Shown here piece after piece: positions 1 to 11,725 of a stretch of DNA of 64,000 bases (position 1 is its first letter; each line of letters starts with the position of its first letter). The stretch spans positions 348,004-412,003 of the forward strand of contig JAJSPD010000043.1 in the NCBI GenBank assembly GCA_021307315.1. The letters are read 5' to 3'. This stretch comes from Bisporella sp. PMI_857. Its lineage: Eukaryota; Ascomycota; Leotiomycetes; Helotiales; Helotiaceae. The notes beneath the pieces were generated by a model. That model did not search any database, was not told the DNA's origin, and was given only the letters and a program-made list of their open reading frames with translations. A program made the position numbers and the translations under genes.

Positions 1-106
1 TGGAGTTGCGGATCTCGGCGGCTTTGAGGAAGAGGTTTGAGAGGGGCAGATCTTTCAGAGCGGATGCAAAGGCGGCTGGGGTAATCGGAAGGGATTCTGA
101 TGACAT
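1..106 (-). CDS. conserved fungal protein, 5' end only
   Basis: The minus strand opens with an ATG at 106 and stays open to the window edge (35 codons seen). The product begins MSSESLPITPAAFASALKDL and continues with a short amphipathic helix ending ...KAAEIRNS. The motif ITPxxFxxAL followed by LxLKAAEIRNS is familiar from small uncharacterised ascomycete proteins, but I cannot assign a function from 35 residues. It is divergent from the rhomboid gene on the plus strand, with 329 bp between the two start codons. The rest of the gene lies off the left edge. Confidence 0.6.
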   Translation of the reverse strand, partial: MSSESLPITPAAFASALKDLPLSNLFLKAAEIRNS

Positions 107-435
107 TGTGGAAAGGCTATGCCCTTAAGAGATTTGAGATGTAGTGTTTGTACTTATCACTAGATACCAGCTTCGTAAGGAGATTTGAAGGATACCTGGC
201 TCAAAATTCGGAGTCTGTGTGACCGTTGAAGGCAACGAGGGGACGCGACTTTTTCTAGGTTGACGCGGGCCGATGAGAGCCCGTGCCATCCCTGTCAGAA
301 TTTTGCCAGAGGCTGATCTCAGTATGAACGATTCTTATATAAGCCCTTCCAGTCACCACGGCATGTTAACAGACGAAATCGAGATGCAGTAAGGAGGGCC
401 ACACTTCGCGAAGTGGTGCTGTGAGAGGAGGAAAC
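107..435. promoter_or_regulatory. bidirectional intergenic promoter region
   Basis: These 329 bp separate two divergent start codons (106 on minus, 436 on plus), so both promoters must lie here or overlap the 5' ends. No clear TATA box or known operator is visible, apart from an AT-rich patch near 333-340. The call rests on gene layout alone. Confidence 0.4.
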
Positions 436-2193
436 ATGAACGTATTCTGGCCAACAGCTCCTCGACGACTTTTCGCCATACAGCCTCGGGTCATCGTGCA
501 GACATGCCATAACTTCGATTCTCTTGCTGCGAGTGTTGCGCAACGATCGATATCCTCTTTATGTACACGGCAAAGAAGTCAATGGTCTGCGCGCGAAAGA
601 CCTATATCGAGATCATGTTTTTACACTAGTCCTTTCCGACAATTAGCATTACGATTTCGAAGCCGCAATACAAAAAGTCCAATCCTCACGCGATTCGAAC
701 AGCTGCTAGTAGATAAAGAGTATTTGGATGATGAGGAGGAGATTAGTCTGCCATTTCGATACCATGCTGCTGAAAGGGGGGTATTCCAGGAGAAACCTCT
801 TACCGAGGCGGAGAAACTGGCTGTCTTTGGAGAAGGAATTTCAGTGGGTGACGCGAATGACCTTTTGAGAAGAGCTCATGGTCATCGAGTAGCTGGAACA
901 CTGCCTGACCCGGAGGATACTCCTGATGCCAACAGTCCAGACGCATATACAGAGAAGACATATCTTAATGCGCTGACATGGCTGCGCAAGCATGTTCCAG
1001 TAGATGAGATCCGAAATGCAACATTAAGAGCTGAACATGACTTGGAGAAATACAATCAGCAGATCATAGAAGACAGCGAGCGGATAGGGATATATAAGCC
1101 AAATTCAGGGGAGCAGGCTGCGGGAAAGAAGGGGAAAAAGGATAAGAGCGTATACGGGGATAGCGGACTCGACTACATACGTAACCTGAATAAGAAGAAA
1201 CGGGAGGTGGAAGAAGCTGAATCGAAGGAAAGAGAAGGACAAGCTGCCGAGATTCGTCAAGTCACCGGAGAAGTTGATCCAGAAGCCGGAAAAGGCCTGT
1301 TCAAGCTTACGGCCCCATGGAAAGGCGAACTGGCAAACAGAGAGCCTAGCCCATTCGTCAAGAAGTGGACCGAGAATGCGAAGAGTCAGTACGAGAAGCC
1401 GCCCGAACTGACGATGTTTCGAAGGCTATTTCCCTCAACCTTACTTGTTCTCACCGTTGTTGGATTATGTTCTGTCTTCACTGTCATATATACCCCGCCG
1501 AGGAATAAGGACAGGTTATTCCCTGATGTCCCACCCGCAGCCGCAACGATATTGGGCATCATTACAGTCAACGTTGGAATTTTTCTTGCCTGGAGATTTC
1601 CACCTTTCTGGCGGATAGGAAATAAATACTTCATCAGCACACCTGGTGTACCTGTACCCTGGAGTCTACTGGGAAACATCTTCTCCCACCAATCATTCTC
1701 GCATCTTTGCATAAACATGTTCGTTCTCTACCTCATCGGCACCCGGCTCCATGATGAGGTTGGCCGCGCCACCTTCCTCTCTGTATATGTCAGCTCTGGC
1801 GCGCTTGGGTCTCTTGCGTCCCTGGCGTCTTTTGTCCTCCGCAGCTCCTTCGTCAGTGCTTCCCTTGGTGCGTCCGGTGCCATCAGCGGTGTCGTCGGTG
1901 CATACCTTTGGCTCAAGAAAGATGAGCCTGTCCGAGCGTTTTTTATCCCGGAGGGAATTCAGATTCCTTCGTGGGTGCCACTCGGGATCATTCTTGCGCT
2001 AGAAATCTTCCCGATTGCCTTCAGCAAAGGTCGACTAATCAAGGTAGATCACTGGGCGCATTTAGGGGGGTATATGAGCGGGATCGGCGCCGCAGAACAT
2101 CTACGAAGGAAGGCGAGGCAAAGAGGGAAGCTAGAAGCGGAAAGGAGGAGAAATATGGGGATTCTAGACAAGATAAAGGAAGGACGGTTATAG
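436..2193 (+). CDS. mitochondrial rhomboid-family serine protease (PARL/Pcp1-like)
   Basis: This is a single-exon gene of 585 residues. The ATG at 436 is preferred over the GTG at 421 because nuclear fungal genes start at ATG. The N-terminus is Arg/Ser-rich and lacks acidic residues, like a mitochondrial presequence. A long charged region (about residues 60-310) precedes a C-terminal membrane domain with about six hydrophobic segments. Rhomboid hallmarks are present: the HQSFSHLCINM segment, the nucleophile Ser480 in GASGAISG and the catalytic His542 in DHWAHLGG. In yeast and animals this family cleaves inner-membrane proteins such as dynamin-like GTPases and PINK1. Substrate here is unknown. 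The size and long N-terminal extension match filamentous-fungal mitochondrial rhomboids. Confidence 0.9.
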   Translation: MNVFWPTAPRRLFAIQPRVIVQTCHNFDSLAASVAQRSISSLCTRQRSQWSARERPISRSCFYTSPFRQLALRFRSRNTKSPILTRFEQLLVDKEYLDDEEEISLPFRYHAAERGVFQEKPLTEAEKLAVFGEGISVGDANDLLRRAHGHRVAGTLPDPEDTPDANSPDAYTEKTYLNALTWLRKHVPVDEIRNATLRAEHDLEKYNQQIIEDSERIGIYKPNSGEQAAGKKGKKDKSVYGDSGLDYIRNLNKKKREVEEAESKEREGQAAEIRQVTGEVDPEAGKGLFKLTAPWKGELANREPSPFVKKWTENAKSQYEKPPELTMFRRLFPSTLLVLTVVGLCSVFTVIYTPPRNKDRLFPDVPPAAATILGIITVNVGIFLAWRFPPFWRIGNKYFISTPGVPVPWSLLGNIFSHQSFSHLCINMFVLYLIGTRLHDEVGRATFLSVYVSSGALGSLASLASFVLRSSFVSASLGASGAISGVVGAYLWLKKDEPVRAFFIPEGIQIPSWVPLGIILALEIFPIAFSKGRLIKVDHWAHLGGYMSGIGAAEHLRRKARQRGKLEAERRRNMGILDKIKEGRL

Positions 2194-5100
2194 ATGGATT
2201 AGGATATATGTACCAACAGTATTTATATTATGTTATTAACGATACAGCCCAATAATTTAGAAGCAAGAAGGGAATGAAGATCATCTCCTATTTGTTTCTC
2301 GCTTATCGTGCATTGTTACGACTCCGGATGGCATCACTTCATGGGTCAAAGCACGTGCTGAATGATTAATATATAAACACCAGCTCGCTCGGCTTGTCAG
2401 CCGTAACATTTTGTTCTCTCTTAAATGTTCTTCAATGCCGTTCATGTTCTGAAAGCAACAAATGCCCTCAGCGGTCCAGGTCGACTGCTCCTGCATGTAT
2501 TTGTCATGGGAGCGCTAGGGATGATATTTTAGAAGCAGGGATGCAGCACGTTTACTTTACTACGATTCTTCCTCTTAGCCCTTCTTCTCCGGCTTCTTTG
2601 GTTGACTTGTTTCTTGAGCTAGTAATTCGTCAAGTGGTGATTGCGCTCGTCTCCTGCATACATTTTTTGCTTCAATTTATCAGTCCGCCAACGAATTCAC
2701 CACTCCGTACTACAGAAACCACATTTGCGTCAGAAATTCTACGCTCTTTCTGTATGAAACACGCCCCACTCGCAACGGCATTGATATCGCTCATGCTACG
2801 GTGAATGGTCAGTGGGAAGTGGACGCTTGAACTATGCTAGGATGATGTCTAAGAGCCTTACTTTGGAGTAAGGACTGATCAGCTACCAAAGCCCATGAAA
2901 AGGGTTCAATGCTAAGACTTATAGCTCAACAAGAGGAACTTCATAAAAGCTGGCATTATAGAGATTGCCTAGATGCATTTTCAGCGGCGTATGATTGAGT
3001 TGCTTCCCGAAGAAGAATTCTAGGCAAGTCACCGATTTAGGCGGTATTACCACTGTTGGAGTCAACTTTTGAGAACTTTACAAAATGAATCTCGTTTGTC
3101 GGCAACAGTAGGCGATTGCGATTAGGCATTTCTCTTCATTCGTGCTATGGTTCTACGAAACAAAACTTCAGAGTCTGTGTAGCGGATGATAAAGCCTCTT
3201 ACTCCTTTACCGGTCTTGAGCCTGCGCCTTAGGACCCTGACATAATAATGAATGAGCTTTAAATGAGACACTAGCACTGGTAAGGATGAGAAGCGTAGTG
3301 CTACGTCGTAAATCGGCGACTCACATACGAACGGGGATGTTGAGACCTTTCATCCGGTGAGTTTATGTCTTTGGCAATCTCATAATAGACCTTCTGGTTG
3401 ATCGTAGGTAGGTTGATGGGGCACCATCGAGATTGAACCAGGCTGTGTGAAAAAGAGATGTGGCCGGCAATACAAATACGGTCAAGGATTGGCTGGAGAA
3501 GCCATGGAAGACAACGCTAAACATTCAAGAGCACATGCTAAGAGGGGTCAGGTTATACGCACAAAACTTTGAGCAAGAGCAGAGATCTTCAGGCGTGGAA
3601 ATGCAAAGTTTATTTCATCTGGAATCAAGGACCACTGGTTGGATGAACTACGCAAATCCTTCAGCCCCTAGAGCGCTTACGCGCTACCAAGTGCTCAAAG
3701 TCGACGCCTCGACGGAATTCAAGCTTCGTAGCCCGAAGGACTGACTCGGCAGTTGAGATTCTGTGTATCTGGTAGGATGGAGGGCATTTACGCTCGCACG
3801 GATAGTTCCATTGGCCAACATATTGTTGATGATGAGCTTGGTCCTCGGTAGGGGCCGTATGCTTCTGAAAGCGTGTGTCCCTCTTGACCTTCAAGTTTCG
3901 TTATGTCATTTCTTCAGTCTTGAGGTTACATGGCTACGGAATTTTGAGCCGTGTAACACTAGTATGCAACTAGGACTATTTCCATATGACGAACCTCCTG
4001 TCGTCGGTGTCCGGCTAGTGGAGCTAGTAAGTTTAGTTTTGATCATTTCTACGTTTACTTCTAGAGCTCTAAAGGGAGTAGGTTTCCCCTAAAACGGCAT
4101 TGCATATGTTTTCATCTTAGGGATTCTGCGTTGCTGCGACATTTCCTTTGTCAATCTCCAGGACCTTAAGCTGCCAGTAATTGGGAAACAATGCCAGCTA
4201 AACGTGAACGGTTCTGGTTCACAAGTGCTTCTCATCGTCTTGGCAGACGTTTTCACAAAGCGTTGACGCTGTGGCAGGGCCCAAACAAAATGCACAGATT
4301 GGGCGATGACGGAAAATTGAAGCTTAAAACGGGTAATATGGCCCTTTTGAGACTTCAGCCCCCTCATCTTTTCTGAACGGCTCGGACAAATCACAGTGCC
4401 AGCCCACCGGACCCCTGCACCCCAAAGCCGGATCGGCAGTGCGGCATCTCCATCAAAAAGTCTGCTGTCAGGTTTTACCGACCTTGGCATCCCCCGCCTC
4501 AACGCCCCCGGCCGCCAACGGGCAATATCTCATCTCTGCTTGTCAAAGATTGACGTCGACGACCAGGTTGTGGCACTAAACAGCCACAATGTGAATTCCA
4601 TTGCCACTCCAAAAAAAAAAAAAAGAGATCAACAAGAAGGTTGAAACGAGCCTCCGTCTCCTTAGTACAGACCGCAGGCATCTTGTCCCTGTTTTTGTTC
4701 CTGTCTGCTCAGCACCTGAATATCACTTCGCTTATCTGCTTCCTTTCTCTGCGCTATTCCTCCTAAATACGGATGTCGAAACCTTTTGAGGCTGCGATCA
4801 GCATCTTATCCACGAAATAGCTCTTTCCCGAGTTATCAGCATTCATCTTAATAGGTTTGTTGCTACACACCAATAGGATTGTTGGGGATTCGCCGAATGG
4901 AAATTGTACATTAGTTTTCAGCTCGAGAAACTTAAAAAAACGTACATCTTCCACAAGTGTAGAGTAGTTCATTCCAGCCACATCTACTGTGTTGCAGCTT
5001 AGATCCAGCTAAATTTCGGGGTACACTATTTCAAGGGAAGAACATTCTCTTGGACGCCCATTTTGTGCGCATATTCGGTCTTTCTGTATTTCACTAGTCA

Positions 5101-5610
5101 AGCCACCGTAAGGTCTAAGCACTCTTCACTAGGCCACCGTGTGACCCATTTTAAGGTCTTTGTTTGTTAAGCGATGCTTCGTGATGATCATAATATTTCC
5201 TAACATGCAATTTCCCATCCCAGGAGAGCTGACTTCTGCATGGAAGAGGTGGCAACTGCCAAGAGGACCCTGAATTATACTGCAGGAACCACTGGATTGG
5301 ATAGGGGGTAACGCTGTTCCTATTACAGGCGAGAAAGCCCCTGGTTATAGCGCTCTCGCATAAAGAAACAGCCATGTTGGATCGTCATCGAATTTGACAA
5401 AAGCATTATGGTCTTCATCGTGCTTTCCATCCGCAACCCAAAAGCCGTTCTTCGACCCCAGCAATATGACGATACGGGGGGACGCCAGGCTGAAATATCC
5501 AAGGACAGAACGTTAGGGACAGCTATTGATCGACATCATCAGGAGGAGTCCTATGACGATCGATTGAGCTTTGCCAAGATAGTCAGGACTCAAAGGGAGA
5601 ACTAGAAATC
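2194..5610. other. long intergenic stretch, no supported gene
   Basis: About 3.4 kb without a convincing coding signal. Open frames such as 2394-2804 and 3763-4092 are Cys/Ser/Leu-rich, have no family resemblance and lack splice or codon patterns like those of the neighbours. A 14-A run lies near 4611-4624. No tRNA, repeat or transposon ends were recognised. Confidence 0.4.
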
Positions 5611-5616
5611 TATAAA
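5611..5616 (+). promoter_or_regulatory. TATA box of the hydrophobin gene
   Basis: TATAAA sits 130 bp upstream of the hydrophobin ATG and is followed by a pyrimidine-rich leader (about 5622-5720). This is a common layout for strongly expressed fungal genes. The transcription start is inferred, not visible. Confidence 0.5.
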
Positions 5617-5745
5617 GATGACCTTCTCTTCCTCTCCAGGTCTCATCCTTATCATCACAATCCCATCATCTTTACTTTCAGCAATCTTCAAAACTTCAAA
5701 CTATAACTTCGATATTTTTCAGTATCACCAATCACAATCGCAAAC

Positions 5746-6154
5746 ATGAGAACTTCATTCATCATCTCAGCCTTCGCCGCCACTGCCTTCGCTGTTCCGG
5801 CTAAATGGGCAGGTCAATCTTTGAACCAGCGCCAGGCCGGACTTTGCGCATCTGGCACTCCTCAGTGCTGTGACGTCGATGTCCTTGGTGTTGCGGACCT
5901 CAACTGCGAGACTCGTAAGTCTATCCCAACCTCGGGGCGGCTGGGTATCATAAGCTAAATTCACGTTCTAGCACCGACGGTGCCAACCTCCATCACCGAC
6001 TTCAACGATATCTGCGCATCTGTGGGCAAGATCGATATGTGCTGCCTCATCCCCATTGTATGGCTTACCTTTGTTCATATTCTTACAACGAAGATGCTAA
6101 TATGTGATATAGCTTGAACAAGGTCTCATCTGCACCTCACCCTCTGGATCCTAG
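5746..6154 (+). CDS. class II hydrophobin, three exons, 98 residues
   Basis: Exons are 5746-5914, 5972-6057 and 6113-6154. The introns are 57 and 55 nt, with GTAAGT/GTATGG donors and GCTAA-type branch sites. A signal peptide (MRTSFIISAFAATAFAVPA) leads into the eight-Cys pattern C-x6-CC-x11-C-x16-C-x8-CC-x10-C. The VLGVADLNC and KIDMCCLIP motifs are those of class II (cerato-ulmin type) hydrophobins. These are secreted amphipathic proteins that assemble at air-water interfaces and coat hyphae and spores. The first spacing is six residues rather than the usual nine or so. The short C-terminal exon ends in ...TSPSGS. Single-copy here, with no linked hydrophobin. Confidence 0.95.
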
Positions 6155-6749
6155 ATCGTTGATATCGATCATCTCTCTAAAAGATCATTCGATATGATTA
6201 GGCAGGACCGTTATACGGCAATCTCGCACATGAGCCGACATTGTATATTGTATATTATATCGATATGTTATAATTTTCCTTACCGTTTCATATGGAGTTG
6301 AGGATTGGGGGAAAGGGGATTGGGGGTTGCAGGCAACATATATGTATTGGTACATTTTTTAGTTCGTAATTGAAATTATTACTTTATACTTCTTCCTACA
6401 CATGCTTGAGTGGTATTATTTATAAAAGCCTACGCATTCGCATGCATTGAGAGAAGTGCATAGAAATTGTACTCATAGAGATTTGTTAGGCTTGGCATGG
6501 CACGGCCTCGCTTGTGCAACCTCCCTCGTATGCATGTCAGAGCGCTCATCACGGGCGTTCCTCTCGGGCGTCCAGTTGTCCATGTCGGGGCGGTCCAGTC
6601 CTGAGATTTTTTCTTTCACGCCCAGCTACCTTTTCCATCTCTCATAACAACTCTCTTCACAAGTCAAAACATCTCTCGATTTATCTTCAAATCTCTATTT
6701 CTCAATACTTAGCTTCTACCAAACGCAAAATCAACTCAGCATCAGAACC
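6155..6749. other. intergenic, terminator and promoter space
   Basis: The region holds the AT-rich 3' flank of the hydrophobin (about 6180-6420). It then becomes a C/T-rich leader from about 6600, typical of a fungal 5' untranslated region, for the zinc-finger gene that follows. No gene was recognised. Confidence 0.4.
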
Positions 6750-8133
6750 ATGGACTTATTCGACTTCAACGCCTACGAAGGCCCCAGCCAACCCACTGAG
6801 TCCAGCATGGGCGGAAACCCCAGCGACATGAACCCTTCTACTGGTGATGCCTTCGACGCGCCGACCATGAATGATATGACCGTTCTCGATGACTACAACA
6901 GCTTCGGCAGCATGCTTTACGCTGAAGAGCTCTACGAATCCACTCCGATGGAGACGACGGTCGCTCCCGTTGGATTCGATGACGGGAATGCACAGACTGG
7001 ACCAAGCGATTTCAACGCCAATCTCGCAACGCCGCAAAATGATATTCGGCTTTCGAGCACTCAGTACCAGCATGGAGAGTTGTCGCCGTACAATCCTTGG
7101 GACTTATCGCCTTTCCATCCTCTCTACCAGGAGCCTCCTCAGAGTGCAACACACAATCAGCAATCTTCGATGGGATCCCAAGACTTAGACCGCTTCAGTG
7201 GTGAGGCTGAGATTGACAGCGGTTTTGGTGAGGGGGTGGTTACACAGGGCGGCACAGATGCGGGTGATTGGTGAGTTTTTTTTTTAGACTGACACTAGTA
7301 GGGCGTTCCATGCTACAATAAAGGACGAGATGTTCGCCCCCATGGGCAAGTCAATGCAATGCGATTACTCTGAAAATTGCAAAAAGTTCAGGCGTTTCGC
7401 CTCAAAGGAAACGTTCAGTTATCACCTTGAGAATCATCGCCAAGAAGTGCTTGATTTATGGAATCTCTCCAAAACTTGCAAATGGCCTGGGTGCAAGTCT
7501 CGAAGGTCAAACACGTCATTTAAGACCAAAGGCCTATTTAAGAAACACCTCAAAACTCACATCAAAGTCCACCAGTGTGATGTAGAGGGTTGTGACTACC
7601 CAACTGCATTTGGAACAGCGTTCGACCTTCGTCGTCACCAAGCAACCGCACACTCAACCTTCTGCAACTTCTTCTGCACTTTTAACGACTGCGAGCGAAA
7701 TACTTTAGGGTTCCCAAGGCTAGATAAACTCAACGAGCATATACGTGATCAACACGAAACATTTCGATGTCAATTTGATCACTGTCGTGCACGAGTTGTT
7801 GAGTCTGAGAGAGAATCACACATAAATATAGCTCACCAAGGAAACCTTAATGGTCCTCCAGATTCGCCTGATAGCTTGATTTATGAGTGTGGGTTTCCTG
7901 GTTGTGCTGGAACGAAGTCAAGATTCAACTACGATTCTATGAAAAGACACATCATTAAAGATCATGAATTTTCCGACACCGGTTACTTAGCGTTCTGGAT
8001 AAGGTTCATGAGAAAACACGTTGATCCCAGTGAATCGCTACGAGTCGTCACTGTTCTCTATCCTGAGCGTTATAAATTCAAGGGCCATCAACATTGCTTG
8101 ACTTGCTTGCAGAAGAAGTCGTTGCCCGCTTAG
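6750..8133 (+). CDS. C2H2 zinc-finger protein, probable transcription factor
   Basis: Two open frames belong together. The first (from ATG 6750) encodes an acidic, Ser/Pro/Gln-rich segment of about 160-170 residues. The second (open from 7288 to the stop at 8133) encodes six C2H2 fingers, beginning CDYSENC, CKWPGC, CDVEGC, CTFNDC, CQFDHC and CGFPGC, each closed by an H-x3-5-H pair. Only about 56 bp separate the first frame's stop (7274) from the ATG at 7330, so a spliced single gene is likelier than two. The splice is unresolved. The T-rich acceptor ending at 7287 fits weak donors at 7236 or 7239 in phase, while the strong donor GTGAGT at 7271 would give only a 31-nt intron. The layout (acidic N-terminus, DNA-binding C-terminus) suggests a regulator. 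Targets are unknown. Confidence 0.75.
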
Positions 8134-9297
8134 GATGGTGGACTCTTTACTGAGCTGAAGATATTTAGCAGGGGTAAATGGAAGGTCGCGATAGTTATTC
8201 CCGCGAGATTTTGTATGCCATGGAGATTCTGCCTGTTGTATTTGATGCGTTGCTTTGATTGTGACTTTTGATTGTGATTTTTGATGGTCTTATTTTGTGG
8301 TGATCAATGACACATTGCGTATTTTCAATTATGAAGCAGTAACGGTCAATAGGGCCTTTTAGGTAGCAATTCTATACTTTCGTTTTGACATACATGTTAG
8401 ACTTTTAATCCAGACGACGTCTATTGAATAGAAACCCGCCTTTCATAAACGGCATTGTGATCATCTCTTTCAATGATGCATGATCACTGATATATGAAGG
8501 GGCTTCCGGTCATCGCTATCGATATTCTACTGCTCGATTGAAACTGTCACCTATTAAACTTGAACTAAAAGTTAGTGCTAACCTTAGTGAAACATAAGAA
8601 AGCATGTTACGTTTCCGTGGCGCCTCTACAAGGTCAAGCCATAGTTTTCCATGCCTGCCAATCCTCTGCGCTGTGTCGGCGGGCGAATCGGTCTCGCCAT
8701 CCAACAGCAACTCTATGTCACTGCCGCTATTTGCGGGAGCAATGCGGGCAGCAGAGCATTTTGTGCCAGACCTTGGTAAAGTCGCCGTTGTTGATATAGC
8801 CAACATTGATGTCACCCTCACCACAGATTTCTGTTCTTGCGTATGCTATTATATTGGCTGCATGATGGACATGAAAGATGATAGTGCAGACATCTGATGG
8901 AGCTTCAGAGGTTATTTAAATATCGGGTTCTGCGCGTTCAGTGTGTTCATTGAAGCTCTTCATCACTACAAATGGCGAAACCACCACCCCTTGGGTCACT
9001 TCTCCGTTCTGATAGCACTACACAACGCTTCTGAAGTCAAAAGTACATGAGTAGTCCATGAAACTGCTGCCCCTGAGCCGGCTAATAGAATTGAGATTAT
9101 AACACCTCTTCCCAGCTCTCCAACTTACGCAGCTCCATGGGGCCGTGCTTCACAGTTCAAGGTGGTGCACGATATAATATAATACTTTTATAAATTGCAA
9201 GTGAGACCATTTTGGTTAATCAGCAATACAAAATATCTCGTAAATTGCAATAACTCTGCACTATGCAGTTATACTACAACCGCCGCAGTTTCCCTCC
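8134..9297. other. intergenic, nothing recognised
   Basis: AT-rich 3' flank followed by about 900 bp with only short overlapping open frames on both strands (8516-8897). None shows family resemblance or introns that would extend it. Confidence 0.4.
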
Positions 9298-10457
9298 TTA
9301 GCACATGAAGTTCCATATCATAAGCGCCGGCGACATCTCTAGAATTGCAACCTGTTTGTCCAACGGGGTTTCTGCTGGATTCTGGGACGTTTTTTTATTT
9401 TCATTAGCTTGAGCAGTTTCGTGCTGGGTGGCCTTGGCCGCGCGAAGAGCGATCTTGCGGGCTCGCGCAGCCTTTTGCTCTAGGGCCCGTTGCCTCTTTT
9501 CTTCTTTTCTCTTTGCCGCTCTTTCTTCTTGGTCCCTCTGTTTCTGTTTTCCGATCTCCTTCTTCAGCTGTGCAGCAGCTTGAGCATCCTCTTGTGCTTG
9601 AGCCCGTTTTCTCCGCTCTTCCCTTTTCTTGGCTGCCTCTTCTTCTTGCTTTTTCTGTCTCTGTTGTCCGATCTCTCTCTTTAGCTGTGCTGTAACTTGA
9701 GCATTCGCCTGTGCGACGCTCCTCTGCTGGCGGAGTTCTTCTGCTGCGTCCCTCTGTTCACGATTTCGCCTTAGGCTGGACTCCTCCTGTAATGCTTTGA
9801 TTTCATTTACTTCAGCTAGTTGCTGCGAGCCAGATATGATGTGCTGACGAAGAAGAAGCGCAGAAGTTGAGCTTATATTTGTTGTGAGCCATCCTTGAAT
9901 AGCCATCCATTTTTGCTGAAATAAGTCATATGTGTTAGCAATGTTATATCAGAAAATAAACATTAGTGCGTTGCCTACAATGTCTTGTAAGGTCACACGA
10001 TAATCAGGTCCAGCGACACGTTCGACCAGTGAGACAATACGAGATGCGCAATCCCCAAGCTGCCGCATCGTGTTTTCAGATAGAGGGACCCGGTGTACTG
10101 CAGCATTCCGGATTACTCGAGATGAATGTAAGTCAAGGAGGAAATTGTCCAGCTCCTTAGGAGTAATTCCAGCCTTCGCGATAGAAGATTTATGTTTTTG
10201 GAAGTATTGGCTTATCTCCTTAACTAGCGCAGGAAGCTCAGCAGCTTGGTAGCAGGTCCAGTTTCGTTGATCTAATACCTCAGGGCAGAGTTTCCGACAA
10301 AATATAAAGAGAGCCAATTCCAACTTGTCTTGCGATTCGCATAGCAATACGAAGTTTCGCAGGAATCTCTCTATCTTCAGTAAAATTCAGCAGTTTGCTA
10401 ATGGGGGTCATACTTTTTCACCTTTTCCTTTGCATCGGAGCTCTTTTGTTTCGCCAT
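9298..10457 (-). CDS. coiled-coil protein with N-terminal HEPN-like domain
   Basis: Three exons on the minus strand: 10457-10414, 10366-9979 and 9915-9298. Together they give 349 residues in continuous phase. The first intron (47 nt) has a competing donor, so the first 15 residues are less certain. The second intron has a clear TTGCTAAC branch and TTTCAG acceptor. Residues about 15-145 form a helical domain containing FIFCRKLCPE and RNAAVHR. The latter matches the R-x4-H signature of HEPN domains, which are often RNases or RNA-binding folds. The rest is a long Glu/Lys/Arg/Gln coiled coil with two near-repeats (QLKREIGQQRQ and QLKKEIGKQKQ). The family occurs widely in filamentous ascomycetes, where I recall it carrying a misleading cytochrome c1 label. 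The HEPN assignment is my inference. Confidence 0.7.
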
Positions 10458-11725
10458 ACTATCAGATATCAACGCAGATTAGGGTTCTTGGTTGAGAGAT
10501 TCACGAGTATATGGATTTAGAAGTGCTCTTCCTGACTTGTGGTAGCCTCTAAGTTCTTCTTTAGACACATGATACTACCAAAGGGATTCTGGTATCGTGG
10601 AAAGTGCTGTTCTTTCGCGCAGTAGGACTTGCTTTAAGTACATTTTTGGAAGACAACTAATTTGCTCCAGCTAATTGCTCCATAAACTCAAGGAATGGCA
10701 CCCTCTAACATTTCACTGGTCAGTATATCGTACACTTTGTGGCTTTCCGCACTGGTGAAAGTCAAGCATATGAATACACAGTACATCCCCGAATTCGATG
10801 ATGAAAAGCCTGATGCACTAAACTCAGGTTTTCTTGCTGGCTGGACTATTGAGTATCCCAAATCAACTCTAAGTACACCGCTGTCCGGAATTGGTGTGTG
10901 AGATGACCTTAAAGAGTCTAGTTACATTCCTGCTGTGCCCATCATATCCGGTCTTGTTAATTGGGTAATTTGGCGAACTCAAAACACATTTTTAATCAGT
11001 TAAGATAAAGATATTACCATTGAGATGAATTCTCAGGACCATTGGCATAACTTCAGCTAGTTCTTAAATCTGTATTTAGTTTTCTCCAGGAAATTAGAAT
11101 CGTTTACTGAATTCTTGGAATAAGAGAAGCATGATACTTGGTAGCCATACCAAAACCAAGTACAATGATTAGGAAAACTATAGAATGAAGTGCACATCGC
11201 ATGCTACGGAATAGCAATGACATATTCTAAATATTTGCTTGCTAGAGCAACTTAGAATGATGATCCATCAACTTTTTCCTGCCACTCATTTTGACTGGTA
11301 TATCGGAATATATAGGTCTTGGACCTACCCTTTGTACTGACAACCGGCTTGGCAATAGCGGGTCAGCCCACTGCCCGAGCCAGCCAACGACCTCATCTGA
11401 AAGTATTGTACTCCACTCTGCAGCACAAATAAGCAGTTGGTCGAACACGTTAGGTAAGGATTAAGTGACGTTTGCTGACATAATTTTTGCTTAGTTTTCA
11501 CTCCCAATATTAACCACACGCCTGACGTACTGAGTGAAATGTATACTTTTATCTCTTAGTAATGTCCCCTCGTTAAGTATAGATAATTTTACATTTACAT
11601 AGAAACTGTTGCGTTAATATCTATTCAAAATAGTACCCTTCGATTCGGTTGACTTTATTTACAGCTCTTCCGAGAGCTAAGTTCGTCACCAACCCCTTGG
11701 CTGCAAGGTAGGGTGCCTCAGTGTC
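10458..11725. other. intergenic, AT-rich, no supported gene
   Basis: About 1.27 kb, becoming AT-rich from 10900 to 11250 and again at 11500-11650. A 68-codon open frame starts with ATG at 10695, but it has no recognisable motif or exon partner, so it is not called. Confidence 0.35.

Noticed and set aside
2394..2804. 136-codon plus-strand open frame downstream of the rhomboid gene
   Set aside because: Cys/Ser-rich text without domain, poor start context, no exon partner.
10695..10901. 68-codon plus-strand open frame starting with ATG
   Set aside because: No motif, no homolog known to me and no supporting splice signals.
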